DNA of 64,000 bases from DATBSL01 sp963729875 (lineage in GTDB: Bacteria; Acidobacteriota; Vicinamibacteria; Fen-336): assembly GCA_963729875.1 (NCBI GenBank), contig CAVSPR010000007.1, positions 186,001 through 250,000 of the forward strand. The letters run 5' to 3'. The first letter of the stretch is position 1; each line of letters begins with the position of its first letter. Below the pieces are notes generated by a model, which did not search any database, was not told the origin of the DNA, and was given only the letters and a program-made list of their open reading frames with translations. Shown one piece after another: positions 51,189 to 60,842 of this stretch. A program made the translations under genes and the position numbers.

Positions 51189-51968
51189 ATGGCTGAGCCC
51201 TGGCACGGCCGGTTCTGCTGGTACGAGCTGATGACGACGGACCCCGGCGCGGCCAAGGGTTTCTACGCGAAGGTCGTGGGCTGGCGCCCGCAGCCCTTCC
51301 CCGGGCCGACGCCCTACACGACGTGGATGAAGGCCGAGCAGGCGGTGGGCGGGCTCATGGAGCTGCCCGCGGAGGCGAAGGCCGGGGGGGCTCCACCCAA
51401 CTGGATGCCGTACGTGGCCGTCGAGAACGCCGACGCCACGGCGCGGCAGGCGGCATCGCTGGGGGGCAAGGTGGAGGTCCCTCCGACGGAGATCCCATCC
51501 ATCGGCCGCTTCGCTGTCCTGTCCGATCCGGCGGGCGCTCACTTCGCGATCCTCCAGCCGAGCGACCCGGGCGCGGGCCGGCCCGACGGGCCCCCGGCTC
51601 CGCTCGACATCTCGTGGCGCGAGCTCGCCACCACCGACCGCGAGGGTGCCTTGGCCTTCTACGCCGCCCTCTTCGGCTGGGAGAGGCTGGGGGCGAACGA
51701 CATGGGAGAGCCGGTCGGCGTCTACCAGGAGTTCGGACGGCCGGGGATGCCGCTCGGCGGCATCTACAAGAAGCCCACGGACATGCCGTTCCCCCCGCAC
51801 TGGCTGATGTACGTGAAGGTGGCGGACATCGAGGCGTCGGTCGCGGCGGTCAAGGCCGGAGGCGGGACGGTGCTCAACGGGCCGATGGAGATCCCGGGGG
51901 GCGACCGGATCGCGCAGTGCCTCGACCCCCAGGGCGCCGCCTTCGCGCTGCACCAGGCGAAGGGCTAG
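51189..51968 (+). CDS. Two-domain VOC (glyoxalase/bleomycin-resistance) family protein
   Basis: 259 residues made of two similar halves: GRFCWYELMTTDPGAAKGFYAKVVGW, then at about 137 DISWRELATTDREGALAFYAALFGW. Each half ends with the VOC beta strands (SDPAGAHFAILQ; LDPQGAAFALHQ). Mycobacterial relatives are called CFP-30 types. Lacking a clear metal triad, it may bind or transform a small metabolite of unknown identity. The start follows GAAGGAGGACGCG. It converges on nanA. Confidence 0.9.
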   Translation: MAEPWHGRFCWYELMTTDPGAAKGFYAKVVGWRPQPFPGPTPYTTWMKAEQAVGGLMELPAEAKAGGAPPNWMPYVAVENADATARQAASLGGKVEVPPTEIPSIGRFAVLSDPAGAHFAILQPSDPGAGRPDGPPAPLDISWRELATTDREGALAFYAALFGWERLGANDMGEPVGVYQEFGRPGMPLGGIYKKPTDMPFPPHWLMYVKVADIEASVAAVKAGGGTVLNGPMEIPGGDRIAQCLDPQGAAFALHQAKG

Positions 51969-51984
51969 GCCGGCGGCGGCCCGG

Positions 51985-52905
51985 TCAGGGCCGCAGCCAG
52001 TCGAAGAAGCCCAACGTCTCCAGCTCGCGGCGGAGCCTCGCGACCTGCTCGGTGGAGAGGCGGCCGTGGGGCAGGCGCGAGGGGCCGACGTCCACTCCCC
52101 GCAGGGTCATCACCGCCCGGGCCGCCTCCATGTAGCCGAGGCCCGACAGCCGGTGGACGAGCTCGGCCGCGCGGTACTGCTCGCGCCGTGCCGACTCCAG
52201 GTCGCCCGCGGCGAAGGCCCGGAGCATCCGCCGGTAGACGGGCGCGGCGAAGGCGTAGGTGCTGCCGACCGCGCCGCGCGCGCCCAGCGCCAGCGCCGCG
52301 AGCAGCCACTCGTCGACGCCAAAAGGCACGTCGAAGCCCCCGCCCGCGGCTTGCAGGCACCGCTGGTAGGCCGCGAGGTCGCGGCTCGTGAACTTGAGCC
52401 CGGCCAGCGTCGGGATGCGGTCCGCGGCCCGCTCGAGGAACTCGGGCATGGGCAGCCGCACGCCGGTGAGCGAGGGAATGTCGTAGAAGTAGAAGGGCGT
52501 TCGCGGGGCGGCGGCCGCCACCTCGGCGCAGCAGGCCACGAGCGAGTCCACGTCCTTCGGCTTGAAGTAGCTCGGGGCGAGGGCGGCGATCGCGACGACG
52601 CCGAGCGCCTCCGCCTGCTCGGCCAGCGCGCGCGCGTCGCCCAGGCAGTTCCCGCCGACGTGGACGACGACGCCGAGCGCGGTGCCGCGCGCGACCTCGA
52701 CCCAGCGCCGCGCGAGCAGGCTGCGCTCCTCCAGGGAGAGCGAGTGGCACTCCCCCGTCGTGCCGGCCACGTAGGCGAACCCGACCTCCTCGGCCAGGAG
52801 GTGGGCGGCCTGCTCCTCGACGACGTCGAGGTGGAGCGAGCCGTCGGGCCGGAACGGCGTGTGCACGGCGGCGACGAGGCCGACGAGGGGGCGCTCGGGT
52901 GTCAT
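51985..52905 (-). CDS. nanA: N-acetylneuraminate lyase-like (DapA/NanA family) aldolase
   Basis: 306 residues, an (alpha/beta)8 lyase. GTTGE at 48-52, Y141 in YFYDIPSLTGV, and Schiff-base K171 in LAGLKFTSRDL are the catalytic set. The K-F-T-S pattern and Tyr-Asp-Ile-Pro context are nearer N-acetylneuraminate lyase than dihydrodipicolinate synthase. It would cleave sialic acid to N-acetylmannosamine and pyruvate. It is the last gene of a three-gene operon with overlaps: GH3, MFS porter, then nanA. A 2-keto-3-deoxy sugar acid is an alternative substrate. Confidence 0.85.
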   Translation of the reverse strand: MTPERPLVGLVAAVHTPFRPDGSLHLDVVEEQAAHLLAEEVGFAYVAGTTGECHSLSLEERSLLARRWVEVARGTALGVVVHVGGNCLGDARALAEQAEALGVVAIAALAPSYFKPKDVDSLVACCAEVAAAAPRTPFYFYDIPSLTGVRLPMPEFLERAADRIPTLAGLKFTSRDLAAYQRCLQAAGGGFDVPFGVDEWLLAALALGARGAVGSTYAFAAPVYRRMLRAFAAGDLESARREQYRAAELVHRLSGLGYMEAARAVMTLRGVDVGPSRLPHGRLSTEQVARLRRELETLGFFDWLRP

Positions 52906-54131
52906 GGGGCCTCCTTCTGCCGGACGAGCTCCGGCCGGGGTCGGACCAGGAGGACGAGGGCGACCGAGACGGCCGCGGCGGCGCCGAAGAGCCCGAACAT
53001 GACGTCGAGCGGCACCCGCGCGTCGCGGAGCGCGCCGAAGCCCCAGTCGGCGAAGCCGCCGCAGCTGATGCTGACGAGGTTCATCACGCCGTAGCCGGTC
53101 GCGCGCAGGTCGGGCCGCACGACCTGGCAGAGGATCGGCATGTTGTTGCAGTCGAAGAAGCCCCAGCCGAGGCCGAACAGGGCGAGGAACGCCACCGCCA
53201 CGACGAGCGTGCCGGCGTTGCCGACGCCCAGGATCGCGGGGACGAGGAGCCCCATGCCGATCGCGCTCACGAAGATGCGCCCGCTCACGTGGCGCAGCAT
53301 CCAGCGGTCGGCCAGCCAGCCGCCGAGCACGGCGCCCGCGATCGCCGCCACCTGCCAGTAGAGCGTCGCCGAAACGCCGGCCTGGCCCTGGCCGACCGCG
53401 TAGCGCTCCTTGAGGATCGCGGGCATCCAGTCGCGCACCACCCAGCCGGCGATGGCCGGCAGCGTGAAGTAGAGCACCAGCAGGACGAACGAGCCGTTGC
53501 CCACGAGCTCCCGCGCGGACCGCACCGGCGAGAGCGGGGGCTCCCCCGCGGCCGAGGCGGGCCGGGGCGCGTCGCGCAGCAGGAAGACGAGCGGCAGCGC
53601 ATACGCGATCCCCACCGCGCCGCAGGCGTCGAAGGCGCAGCGCCAGCCCAGGGCGGGGCTGTCCGCCACGTAGCCGGCGAAGCCGCCGACGATGACGCCG
53701 CAGTAGATCGCCATCTGGTGCAGCCCCACCGCGCGCGAGCGGGTGCGTGCCGCGTGGTGGTCCGCGATCAGGGCGAGGGCGGCCGGGATGTAGAAGGCCT
53801 CGCTGATGCCCATGAGCGAGCGGGTGAGCAGCAGGCCGTCGTAGGTGGTGACGTGGCCCGTGGCCCAGGTCACCGCCGACCACGCGAACAGGCTGCCGCA
53901 GATGGTGAGGCGCCGGCTGAAGCGGTCGGCGAGGTAGCCGCCGACCGGGCTGAGGAGCGCGTAGACCCACTTGAACTGGCCGAGCATGCGGCCCCAGTTC
54001 GCCTCGGTGGCGATCGTGGGGACGTCGGCCATCACCGAGAACTTCATCGCCGCCAGCATCTGGCGGTCGAGGTAGTTCAGCAGCGCGACCGGCCACAGCA
54101 GCGCGACCACCAGCCAGGCGGTGCGGTTCAC
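52902..54131 (-). CDS. MFS transporter, operon partner of nanA
   Basis: 409 residues with twelve helices. The start ALLNYLDRQMLAA fits anion/sugar-acid importers of the MFS; GGYLADRFSRR is the loop-2/3 motif. ATG and TGA overlap on both sides (with GH3 and nanA), so all three genes are translated together. It likely imports the sugar acid released by the GH3 enzyme or sialidase. Substrate is inferred from neighbours only. Confidence 0.88.
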   Translation of the reverse strand: MNRTAWLVVALLWPVALLNYLDRQMLAAMKFSVMADVPTIATEANWGRMLGQFKWVYALLSPVGGYLADRFSRRLTICGSLFAWSAVTWATGHVTTYDGLLLTRSLMGISEAFYIPAALALIADHHAARTRSRAVGLHQMAIYCGVIVGGFAGYVADSPALGWRCAFDACGAVGIAYALPLVFLLRDAPRPASAAGEPPLSPVRSARELVGNGSFVLLVLYFTLPAIAGWVVRDWMPAILKERYAVGQGQAGVSATLYWQVAAIAGAVLGGWLADRWMLRHVSGRIFVSAIGMGLLVPAILGVGNAGTLVVAVAFLALFGLGWGFFDCNNMPILCQVVRPDLRATGYGVMNLVSISCGGFADWGFGALRDARVPLDVMFGLFGAAAAVSVALVLLVRPRPELVRQKEAP

Positions 54132-56767
54132 TCGCCCCCCGGCTCGACGCCCACCCGCGCGCGCAGCCGGATGTCGCGGCTGGAGGCGCCCACCTCGACC
54201 TCGAACTCCCCCGGCTCCACGGCAAAGCGCTGGCGCACCACGTCCCAGTAGGCGAGGTCTCGCTCGGGCACGAGCTCGAAGCGGACGCGCTTCGTCTCGC
54301 CCGCCTTCAGCCGGACCCGATCGAAGCCGCGCAGCTGCCGGATCGGCACCGGCCGCGTCGATTCGACGTCGCGGGCGTAGAGCTGCACCACCTCGTCCCC
54401 GTCGCGGCTACCGGCGTTCTTCACGTCGAGCGAGACCTCGAGAGACTCGCCGGAGCCGAGACGGTTCCGCGAGAGCGACAGGCCCGAGTACTCGAACCGG
54501 GTGTAGGAGAGGCCGTGGCCGAACGGGTAGAGCGGCTCCTGGCGGAAGTACCGGTAGGTCCGGCCCTCCATCGCGTAGTCGACGAAGGGCGGCAGCTGGC
54601 CCACGGACTCGTAGAAGGTCACGGGCAGGCGGCCCGCGGGGTTGGCGTCGCCGAAGAGCACGTCGGCGACGGCGCTGCCCCCCCGCTGCCCCGGGTACCA
54701 GGCGAGGACGATCGCCGGGAGGTGGTCCTGGGCCCAGCGCACGGCGAGGGCCGAGCCGGTCGTGAGCACCAGCACCACCGGCTTCCCGGTGGCGTGGAGC
54801 GCCTCGAGAATCTCCTTCTGCGGCGCGGGCAGCTCGACGTCCGTCCGGTCTCCCCCGGCGAAGCCCGGGTAGGAGACCTTCAGCTCCTCGCCCTCGACCT
54901 CGGGGGTGAGGCCGCCCACGAAGACGACCACGTCCGCGGCCCGGGCCGCGCTCACCGCCTCCTCGAACGGCGGGGGCGCCGTCGGCAGCCGCCAGCCCAG
55001 CCGCACCTCCGCGTCGCGCTCGTGCTCGAAGTACTCGAGCCGCAGGCCGTGCTCGCGCCCCGCCTCGAGGGCCACGCGGGCGCTCGCCGCCCGCGTCACG
55101 CTCGCCTCGCTCCACTCCTCCAGCACCTTCTCGCCGTCCACGAAGAGGCGCACCCCGTCGTTTCCGGCGACGGTCAGCTCGTACTCGCCGGAGACGGGGG
55201 GCACGAGCACCCCCGTCCAGCGGACCGAGAAGCCGTCCGTCTCGTCCACGGGCGAGCCACGGTCCCAGCGGAAGTCCACCTTCGGGTCCACGCGCGCGAG
55301 GACCGGCTCGCCCTCCAGGTCTCGCCCCCGGAAGTAGGCCCCGGCGAGCCCGTGCTCGGGCGAGCCGGGAGCCGGTCGCAGGTGCGCGGGCTCGATGGCG
55401 ACCGCCGCGCGCGGGTCCTCGCGGCCCTCGACGAGAAGGGCGCCGCGGGCGTAGACGACCCGGGTGCCCGGGGAGACGGCGCTCCGGATGCCGGCGAGGA
55501 CGGTGACCGGGTGCGAGGGCGTCCCGTTGTAGTTGCCGAGCAGGGTCGTCACGTCGTCGGCCGTCGGCCCCACCACCGCGATCGTGCCGAGCTCCTTGCG
55601 CAGCGGGAGCAGGCCGTCGTTCTTCAGGAGGACGACCGACTCCTGCGCCGCCCGGCGGGCGAGGAGGTCGTGCTCGGGCGCGTCGTTCACCGAGTAGGGG
55701 ATCTGCGCGTACGGGACCCGCTCGGGCGGGTCGAACATCCCGAGCCTCATCCGGGCGACCATCAGCCGGCGGACGGCCACGTCCAGGTCCTCCTCGCGCA
55801 CGAGGCCGTGCTCGAGCGCCGGCGCGAGGGAGCGGTAGGCGGTCCCGCACTCGAGGTCGCAGCCCCGGGTGAGGGCGAGCGCCGAGGCCTCCTCTTCCGT
55901 CGCCACCAGCTTGTGGCGCACGAAGATGTCGTCGACGGCGCCGCAGTCCGAGACCACGTACCCCTCGAACCCCCACTCCTTCCTGAGGATGTCCCCCAGC
56001 AGGCGCCGGCTGGCCGTGGCCGACTCGCCGTCGACCCGGTTGTAGGCGCTCATCACGGAGGCCACCCGGCCCTCCTGCACGAGGTCGCGGAACGCGGGGA
56101 GGTACGTCTCCCGCAGGTCGCGCTCGGCGGGCCGGGCGTCGAAGCGGTGCCGCTCCGGCTCCGGGCCACTGTGCACCGCGAAGTGCTTGGCGGTGGCGAC
56201 GACGCGCAGGTACCGCGGGTCGTCCCCCTGCAGGCCCTTCACGAATGCGACACCCATGCGGCCGGTCAGGTACGGGTCTTCGCCGTAGGTCTCCTGGCCT
56301 CGGCCCCAGCGCGGGTCGCGGAGGATGTTGATGTTCGGCGACCAGAACGTGAGGCCCTGGTATCGGCCGCGCTGCCCCCGGCGGACGAACTCGTGGTGCT
56401 TGGCGCGGGCCTCGGTGCCGATGACCTCCGCCATCTCGCGGACGAGCGGGACGTCGAACGTCGCGGCGAGGCCGATCGCCTGCGGGAAGACGGTGGCGAC
56501 GCCCGCGCGGCCCACCCCGTGGAGGCACTCGTTCCACCACTCGTACTGCGGCACGCCCAGGCGCGGGATGGCGGCCGCCTCGTTCGTGAGCTGTGAGACC
56601 TTCTCCGCGACGGTCATGCGGGAGACGAGGTCCCTGGCACGCGCCTCGAAGTCCTTCGTCGGGTCGAGGTAGAGGGGCGGCGCCGCATCCTGGGCCGTGG
56701 CCGCCGCCACCGCCAGCCCGAGACAGGCGGCCGCGAGACCGGCCAGGATGTTCCGTGTGGGCTTCAT
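54128..56767 (-). CDS. Glycoside hydrolase family 3 with inserted PA14 domain, secreted
   Basis: 879 residues from the ATG after CGGAGGATTG; signal peptide MKPTRNILAGLAAACLGLAVAAA. Barrel motifs are EWWNECLHGVGRAGVATVFPQ, RDPRWGRGQETYGEDPYL and KHFAVHSGPEPERH; the nucleophile is D274 in VVSDCGAVDD. A PA14 insertion covers about 440-580, followed by the C-terminal sandwich and a fibronectin-like end (GDEVVQLYARD). This architecture is found in beta-xylosidases and beta-glucosidases of plant or host glycans. It leads the operon with MFS and nanA. It diverges from a sugar porter across a 17-base dyad. Confidence 0.94.
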   Translation of the reverse strand: MKPTRNILAGLAAACLGLAVAAATAQDAAPPLYLDPTKDFEARARDLVSRMTVAEKVSQLTNEAAAIPRLGVPQYEWWNECLHGVGRAGVATVFPQAIGLAATFDVPLVREMAEVIGTEARAKHHEFVRRGQRGRYQGLTFWSPNINILRDPRWGRGQETYGEDPYLTGRMGVAFVKGLQGDDPRYLRVVATAKHFAVHSGPEPERHRFDARPAERDLRETYLPAFRDLVQEGRVASVMSAYNRVDGESATASRRLLGDILRKEWGFEGYVVSDCGAVDDIFVRHKLVATEEEASALALTRGCDLECGTAYRSLAPALEHGLVREEDLDVAVRRLMVARMRLGMFDPPERVPYAQIPYSVNDAPEHDLLARRAAQESVVLLKNDGLLPLRKELGTIAVVGPTADDVTTLLGNYNGTPSHPVTVLAGIRSAVSPGTRVVYARGALLVEGREDPRAAVAIEPAHLRPAPGSPEHGLAGAYFRGRDLEGEPVLARVDPKVDFRWDRGSPVDETDGFSVRWTGVLVPPVSGEYELTVAGNDGVRLFVDGEKVLEEWSEASVTRAASARVALEAGREHGLRLEYFEHERDAEVRLGWRLPTAPPPFEEAVSAARAADVVVFVGGLTPEVEGEELKVSYPGFAGGDRTDVELPAPQKEILEALHATGKPVVLVLTTGSALAVRWAQDHLPAIVLAWYPGQRGGSAVADVLFGDANPAGRLPVTFYESVGQLPPFVDYAMEGRTYRYFRQEPLYPFGHGLSYTRFEYSGLSLSRNRLGSGESLEVSLDVKNAGSRDGDEVVQLYARDVESTRPVPIRQLRGFDRVRLKAGETKRVRFELVPERDLAYWDVVRQRFAVEPGEFEVEVGASSRDIRLRARVGVEPGGE

Positions 56768-56793
56768 CGCAATCCTCCGGGACCGCTCCCACG

Positions 56794-56810
56794 GGGTTGT
56801 AGCACAACCC
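56794..56810. promoter_or_regulatory. 17-base perfect dyad between GH3 and sugar porter genes, candidate operator
   Basis: GGGTTGT-AGC-ACAACCC is a perfect seven-base inverted repeat in the 100-base gap between divergent starts. It has the size expected for a dimeric regulator such as a LacI or GntR protein, though no regulator gene is near. It could coordinate both transcription units. Confidence 0.5.
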
Positions 56811-56867
56811 GCGTTGAGCCGCCGGGCGACCGCCCCTACAATCCGCGGACTGGAAGGCGGTGCCCCC

Positions 56868-58251
56868 GTGACCCTCGACTCCCCCGCGCCGGGCCGGCCT
56901 CGGCTGACCGGCACGCTCGTCGCCAGCACCCTCATCGCCGCGCTCGGCGGCTTGCTCTTCGGCTTCGACACGGCGGTGATCTCCGGGACCACCGAGGCGC
57001 TGAAGTCGGTCTACGCCCTCGGCGGGTTCGGCCTGGGCTTCACCGTCGCGAGCGCGCTCATCGGCACGATCCTGGGCGCGGTGGCCGTGGGCCGCCCGGC
57101 CGACCGCTACGGGCGCCGCGCCGTCCTCGTCTGGATCGCCGTGCTGTACTTCGTCTCGGCGGTGGGCTGCGGCGTGGCCTGGGACTGGGCGTCGCTCCTC
57201 TTCTTCCGCTTCATCGGCGGCATCGGGGTCGGCGGGGCGTCCGTCGTCTCGCCGATGTACATCGCCGAGATCTCCCCCGCCCCCCTGCGCGGGCGGCTGG
57301 TGGCGGTGAGCCAGTTCAACATCGTGCTCGGCATCCTGCTCGCGTTCTTCTCGAACTACGTGCTCGCGGGGATGGGCCTGGGGGCCGCGGAGTGGCGCTG
57401 GATGTTCGCCGTCGAGGCCTTCCCCGCCGCCGCCTTCTTCGTCCTCCTCTTCCTGACCCCGCAGAGCCCCCGCTGGCTGGTGGCCCGGGGCCGGGTGGAC
57501 GAGGCCCGGCACGTCCTCGTGCGCCTGGGCGGCGGCGTGGGGTCCGTCGAGGCGAGAGGTCCGGGCCATCCAGGCCTCGCTCGACCTCGAGCACCACGCC
57601 CTCGGCGAGTCGCTCTTCCAGCCGGCGTACCGCCGGCCGGTGCTCCTCGCCGTCGCGATCGCCGCCTTCAACCAGCTCTCCGGCATCAACGCCATCCTCT
57701 ACTACGCCCCGGCCGTCTTCCGCATGGCCGGAGCGGGGCAGGACTCGGCGCTCCTGCAGAGCGTGATCGTGGGCGGCACCAACCTGCTGTTCACCATGGC
57801 GGCCATGGCGGTCATCGACCGCTTCGGCCGGCGCCGGCTGATGCTCGTGGGGTCGGTTGGCTACGTCCTGAGCCTGGCCGCGACCGCCTGGGCTTTCTAC
57901 CGCTACGGCACCGAGTTCACCGCCACCGGCAGCCGGGTGGTGCTCGCGAGCCTCGTCGTCTTCATCGCCTCCCACGCCTTCGGGCAGGGCGCGGTCATCT
58001 GGGTCTTCATCAGCGAGGTCTTCCCGAACCGGGTGAGGGCGCAGGGGCAGGCCCTCGGCAGCTTCACCCACTGGGTGATGGCGGCGGTCATCTCGTGGAC
58101 GTTCCCGGTGATCGCGGAGGCCTCGGGCGGCCACGCCTTCGCGTTCTACGCGGCGATGATGGTCCTCCAGCTCCTCTGGGTGGTGAAGGTCATGCCCGAG
58201 ACGAAGGGCGTCCCGCTCGAGGAGATCCAGAAGCGGCTCGGCATCGCCTGA
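56868..58251 (+). pseudogene. MFS sugar porter, frame broken by one extra base
   Basis: 460 residues once one base is removed near 57553. Twelve helices; sugar-porter signatures are GRPADRYGRR, RFIGGIGVGGASVVSPMYIAEISPA and the C-terminal PETKGVPLEEI. The break is between helices 6 and 7; the second piece alone (57640-58251) begins in a membrane helix and lacks a ribosome site. GTG is the start, supported by the N-terminal helix. It is divergent from the GH3 operon and converges on GH127, so it likely imports the sugars they release. Confidence 0.9.
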
Positions 58252-58257
58252 GGGCCG

Positions 58258-60768
58258 TCACGGCCCGACGCGCCACTCGAGGATGCCACCGGACTGGCGC
58301 GGGCGCAGCTGCGCCTCGATGCGGAGCGCGGTCGTGACGACGGGGCGGAAGGCGAGACGGTTCCACTGGTCGCGGAGAAGGCCGTGGTCGGCCGCCTCCG
58401 CGGCCGGCTGCCAGGCGACCCCGTCCCAGTAGAGAAGGCGCCACGAGGCGGGGAGCCGGACCCGGCCGTCGGTCGGAGCCGACAGCCGCAGGTCGTGCGG
58501 CACGCGGCCGGAGCTGCGCGAGAACTCCTCGTCGGCCCAGTACACCTCGACCCAGGACACCTCGCGCGGGCGGGGGAACGCGTACTGCGCCCACTCGAGG
58601 GTGCCGTAGCGGTCCCACCAGAGGAAGCGCGGCACGTCGAGGTCGCCGGAGGACTGGCCGGTGCGCCCGTCGCTCATCGCGGCCGGCGGGGTGAAGTGCG
58701 ACGCGCTGGACGCGAACGCGAGGGGCGCGGACTCGACCCACGCCGGCGCCCCCTCCTCCTTCACCTCGGGGAAGGCCGCGACCCGGAGCCGCGCGCAGCC
58801 CATGGGGACGAGGGTGATCGTCTCGAGCGGCTCCGTGGAGAGGGCGGGGCTCGGCTGGAGCGCGCCCACGAGGCCGCTCGGCTCGAGCCGCCACTGCGGG
58901 ATCCGCCGGCCGCGGGCCTTCAGGACGACGGGGGCGTGCTCCAGCGTGAACGGCTGGTCGCTCAGCGGAACGCTCGCCGTCGCCACCTCGATCGGCGCCT
59001 GGAGGTCGAGGCCGTAGTTCCACGGCGCCTGCGGGAACACCTCGAACGCGGGCCACTTCTCGTCCTCGTTGGTGCGGTTCCACCCCTGGGGGATGGCGAG
59101 CGAGTAGGTGAGCGGCCCGCGCTCCACGGAGACGGCGTTGGCGTTGCGCTCCCAGCGGCGCAGGCGAACGTCCATCGGCAGCGTGAGGCGGACGCGGTCG
59201 CCAGGCCGCCACTGGCGCGTCAGCGTCACCCACGAGCGCACTCCGGCCGGCATCGGCACGGCCACCCGGTTGACCTCGATCGCGGGGGCACCAGCCCACG
59301 CGGGGATCCTCAGGGACAGCGGGAAGCGGGTGGCGGAGGCCGGGCGGACCGTGATGTCGATCGTGGCGTCGAACGGGTAGGCGGTCTGGACCTCGAGGTC
59401 GACACTCACCCCCTGGTCCACCTTCGCCTTCACCCGGGCGGGCGCGTAGAGGACGGCGGCGAGGCCGTTGTCTCCGGTGGCCATCCAGAGGCTCTCCACG
59501 AAGTAGGGCCAGCCGAAGGCCACGTTGTGCTGGCAGCAGCGGTACTGCCACGGGCTGTAGGAGAGCATGTCGCCGCCGTTGTCGAACAGCGGCGCCTTGC
59601 TCCTCCGGTCGAGCTGCACCTGGTTGGCCGCGGTGAGGTAGTGCAGTCCCTTGAGGTCGGGGGTCATCGTGGCGGGCAGCGAGTTGAAGGCCACGTCCTC
59701 CGCGCGGTCGGCCCACGCCGCGTCGCCCGTGATGCGGGCCAGCATCTCGTGGGAGTGCATCAGCTCGACGAAGGCGCAGCTCTCCGTGCCCTGCCGCGGG
59801 TCGGAGAAGCCGGGGCGGGCGTTCTCGTCGGCGGCGAAGCCCCCGCCGGGGAGCTGGCCGTAGAGGGCCATCACCGTGTCGTAGACGCGCGCGGTCGCCT
59901 TCAGGTAGCGGGGGTCGCGGGTCTGCTGGTACCACTGCGCCGGGCCGCGGAAGCACTGGGCGAGGTTCACGCCGTGCCAGGTCGGCACGTCGCCGTCCCA
60001 GTCGGCAGTGCGCTCGTGGTTGACGCGCGCCACGTCGAGGAGCCAGCGTTCGCCGGTGCGGTTGTAGAGCCAATGGATGCTGTCGAGGTTGTCCGCGGCG
60101 CGCCACTTCTGCCAGCTGCCCGGGTAGAGGGCGTCGAGGGGCAGGGTGGACTGCCAGCGGAAGTAGCGCGTCATCAGGTCGATCACGCGGCGGTCGCCGG
60201 TGGCCTCGTGGTGCGAGCGCAGCGCGTAGAGCATGACCATGTTGGGCCAGAGGTCGAGGACGCGCGTGCCGGACTCCGCGTCGGCGAGGTTCGTCCGGCT
60301 GCCGAAGTAGCCGGACTCCTGCTGCGTGCGCATCACCGCCTCGAGCCAGCGCTGCGACTCGTCCAGGATGCGCTTGTCGCCGGTGAGGTGAGCGAGGTCC
60401 ACGAAGCCCCGCAGCCAGTAGGGCACCTCCTCCCAGCCGAAGCCGCCCTGGCCCGACGGGTCCGTCCAGGCGTTGCCGTCGTACCGGCAGAAGCGGGAGA
60501 TCTCGGGCAGCCGGCCGGTGAAGCCCTCGGCCATGAGGTCGAGCTGCAGCTTCAGCCAGCCCTCGGCCTTCACGCTGCCGAGCGGGAGCTTCACGAGGGG
60601 GCTCGGGACGAGCGGCGGGCGGTTGCCGGCGTAGTTGACGTTGCCGCCCGCCGGGGGCAGCCCGACCGTGACCGTGGCCAGCGCGTTCGACCGGGCCTGG
60701 GCGGCGGGTGCCGACGCCGCCCCGCCCGCGAGCACGACCGACACGAAGACCGCGGCCATGGTGCGCAT
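58258..60768 (-). CDS. GH127 (DUF1680) beta-L-arabinofuranosidase-like enzyme, secreted
   Basis: 836 residues with signal peptide. The (alpha/alpha)6 barrel carries the zinc set known from HypBA1: E329 and C331 in TESCAFVE, and the Cys pair C411-C412 in YRCCQHN, one of which is the nucleophile. It should release beta-L-arabinofuranose from arabinan or hydroxyproline glycans. The C-terminal 230 or so residues add beta domains (WVEVYWADEEF and so on) that may bind carbohydrate. It ends six bases after the sugar porter stop, converging. Confidence 0.9.
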   Translation of the reverse strand: MRTMAAVFVSVVLAGGAASAPAAQARSNALATVTVGLPPAGGNVNYAGNRPPLVPSPLVKLPLGSVKAEGWLKLQLDLMAEGFTGRLPEISRFCRYDGNAWTDPSGQGGFGWEEVPYWLRGFVDLAHLTGDKRILDESQRWLEAVMRTQQESGYFGSRTNLADAESGTRVLDLWPNMVMLYALRSHHEATGDRRVIDLMTRYFRWQSTLPLDALYPGSWQKWRAADNLDSIHWLYNRTGERWLLDVARVNHERTADWDGDVPTWHGVNLAQCFRGPAQWYQQTRDPRYLKATARVYDTVMALYGQLPGGGFAADENARPGFSDPRQGTESCAFVELMHSHEMLARITGDAAWADRAEDVAFNSLPATMTPDLKGLHYLTAANQVQLDRRSKAPLFDNGGDMLSYSPWQYRCCQHNVAFGWPYFVESLWMATGDNGLAAVLYAPARVKAKVDQGVSVDLEVQTAYPFDATIDITVRPASATRFPLSLRIPAWAGAPAIEVNRVAVPMPAGVRSWVTLTRQWRPGDRVRLTLPMDVRLRRWERNANAVSVERGPLTYSLAIPQGWNRTNEDEKWPAFEVFPQAPWNYGLDLQAPIEVATASVPLSDQPFTLEHAPVVLKARGRRIPQWRLEPSGLVGALQPSPALSTEPLETITLVPMGCARLRVAAFPEVKEEGAPAWVESAPLAFASSASHFTPPAAMSDGRTGQSSGDLDVPRFLWWDRYGTLEWAQYAFPRPREVSWVEVYWADEEFSRSSGRVPHDLRLSAPTDGRVRLPASWRLLYWDGVAWQPAAEAADHGLLRDQWNRLAFRPVVTTALRIEAQLRPRQSGGILEWRVGP

Positions 60769-60842
60769 GCGCCCTCCCCGGACGGGGCGAAGCTACGCCC
60801 GCGGGCGCGGGCGGGTCAAGCGCAAGGACCGCTCGGGGGGCT

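Noticed and set aside
57640..58251. Separate half-transporter of 203 residues
   Set aside because: It is the second half of the sugar porter; helix order and the PETKG signature show one gene.
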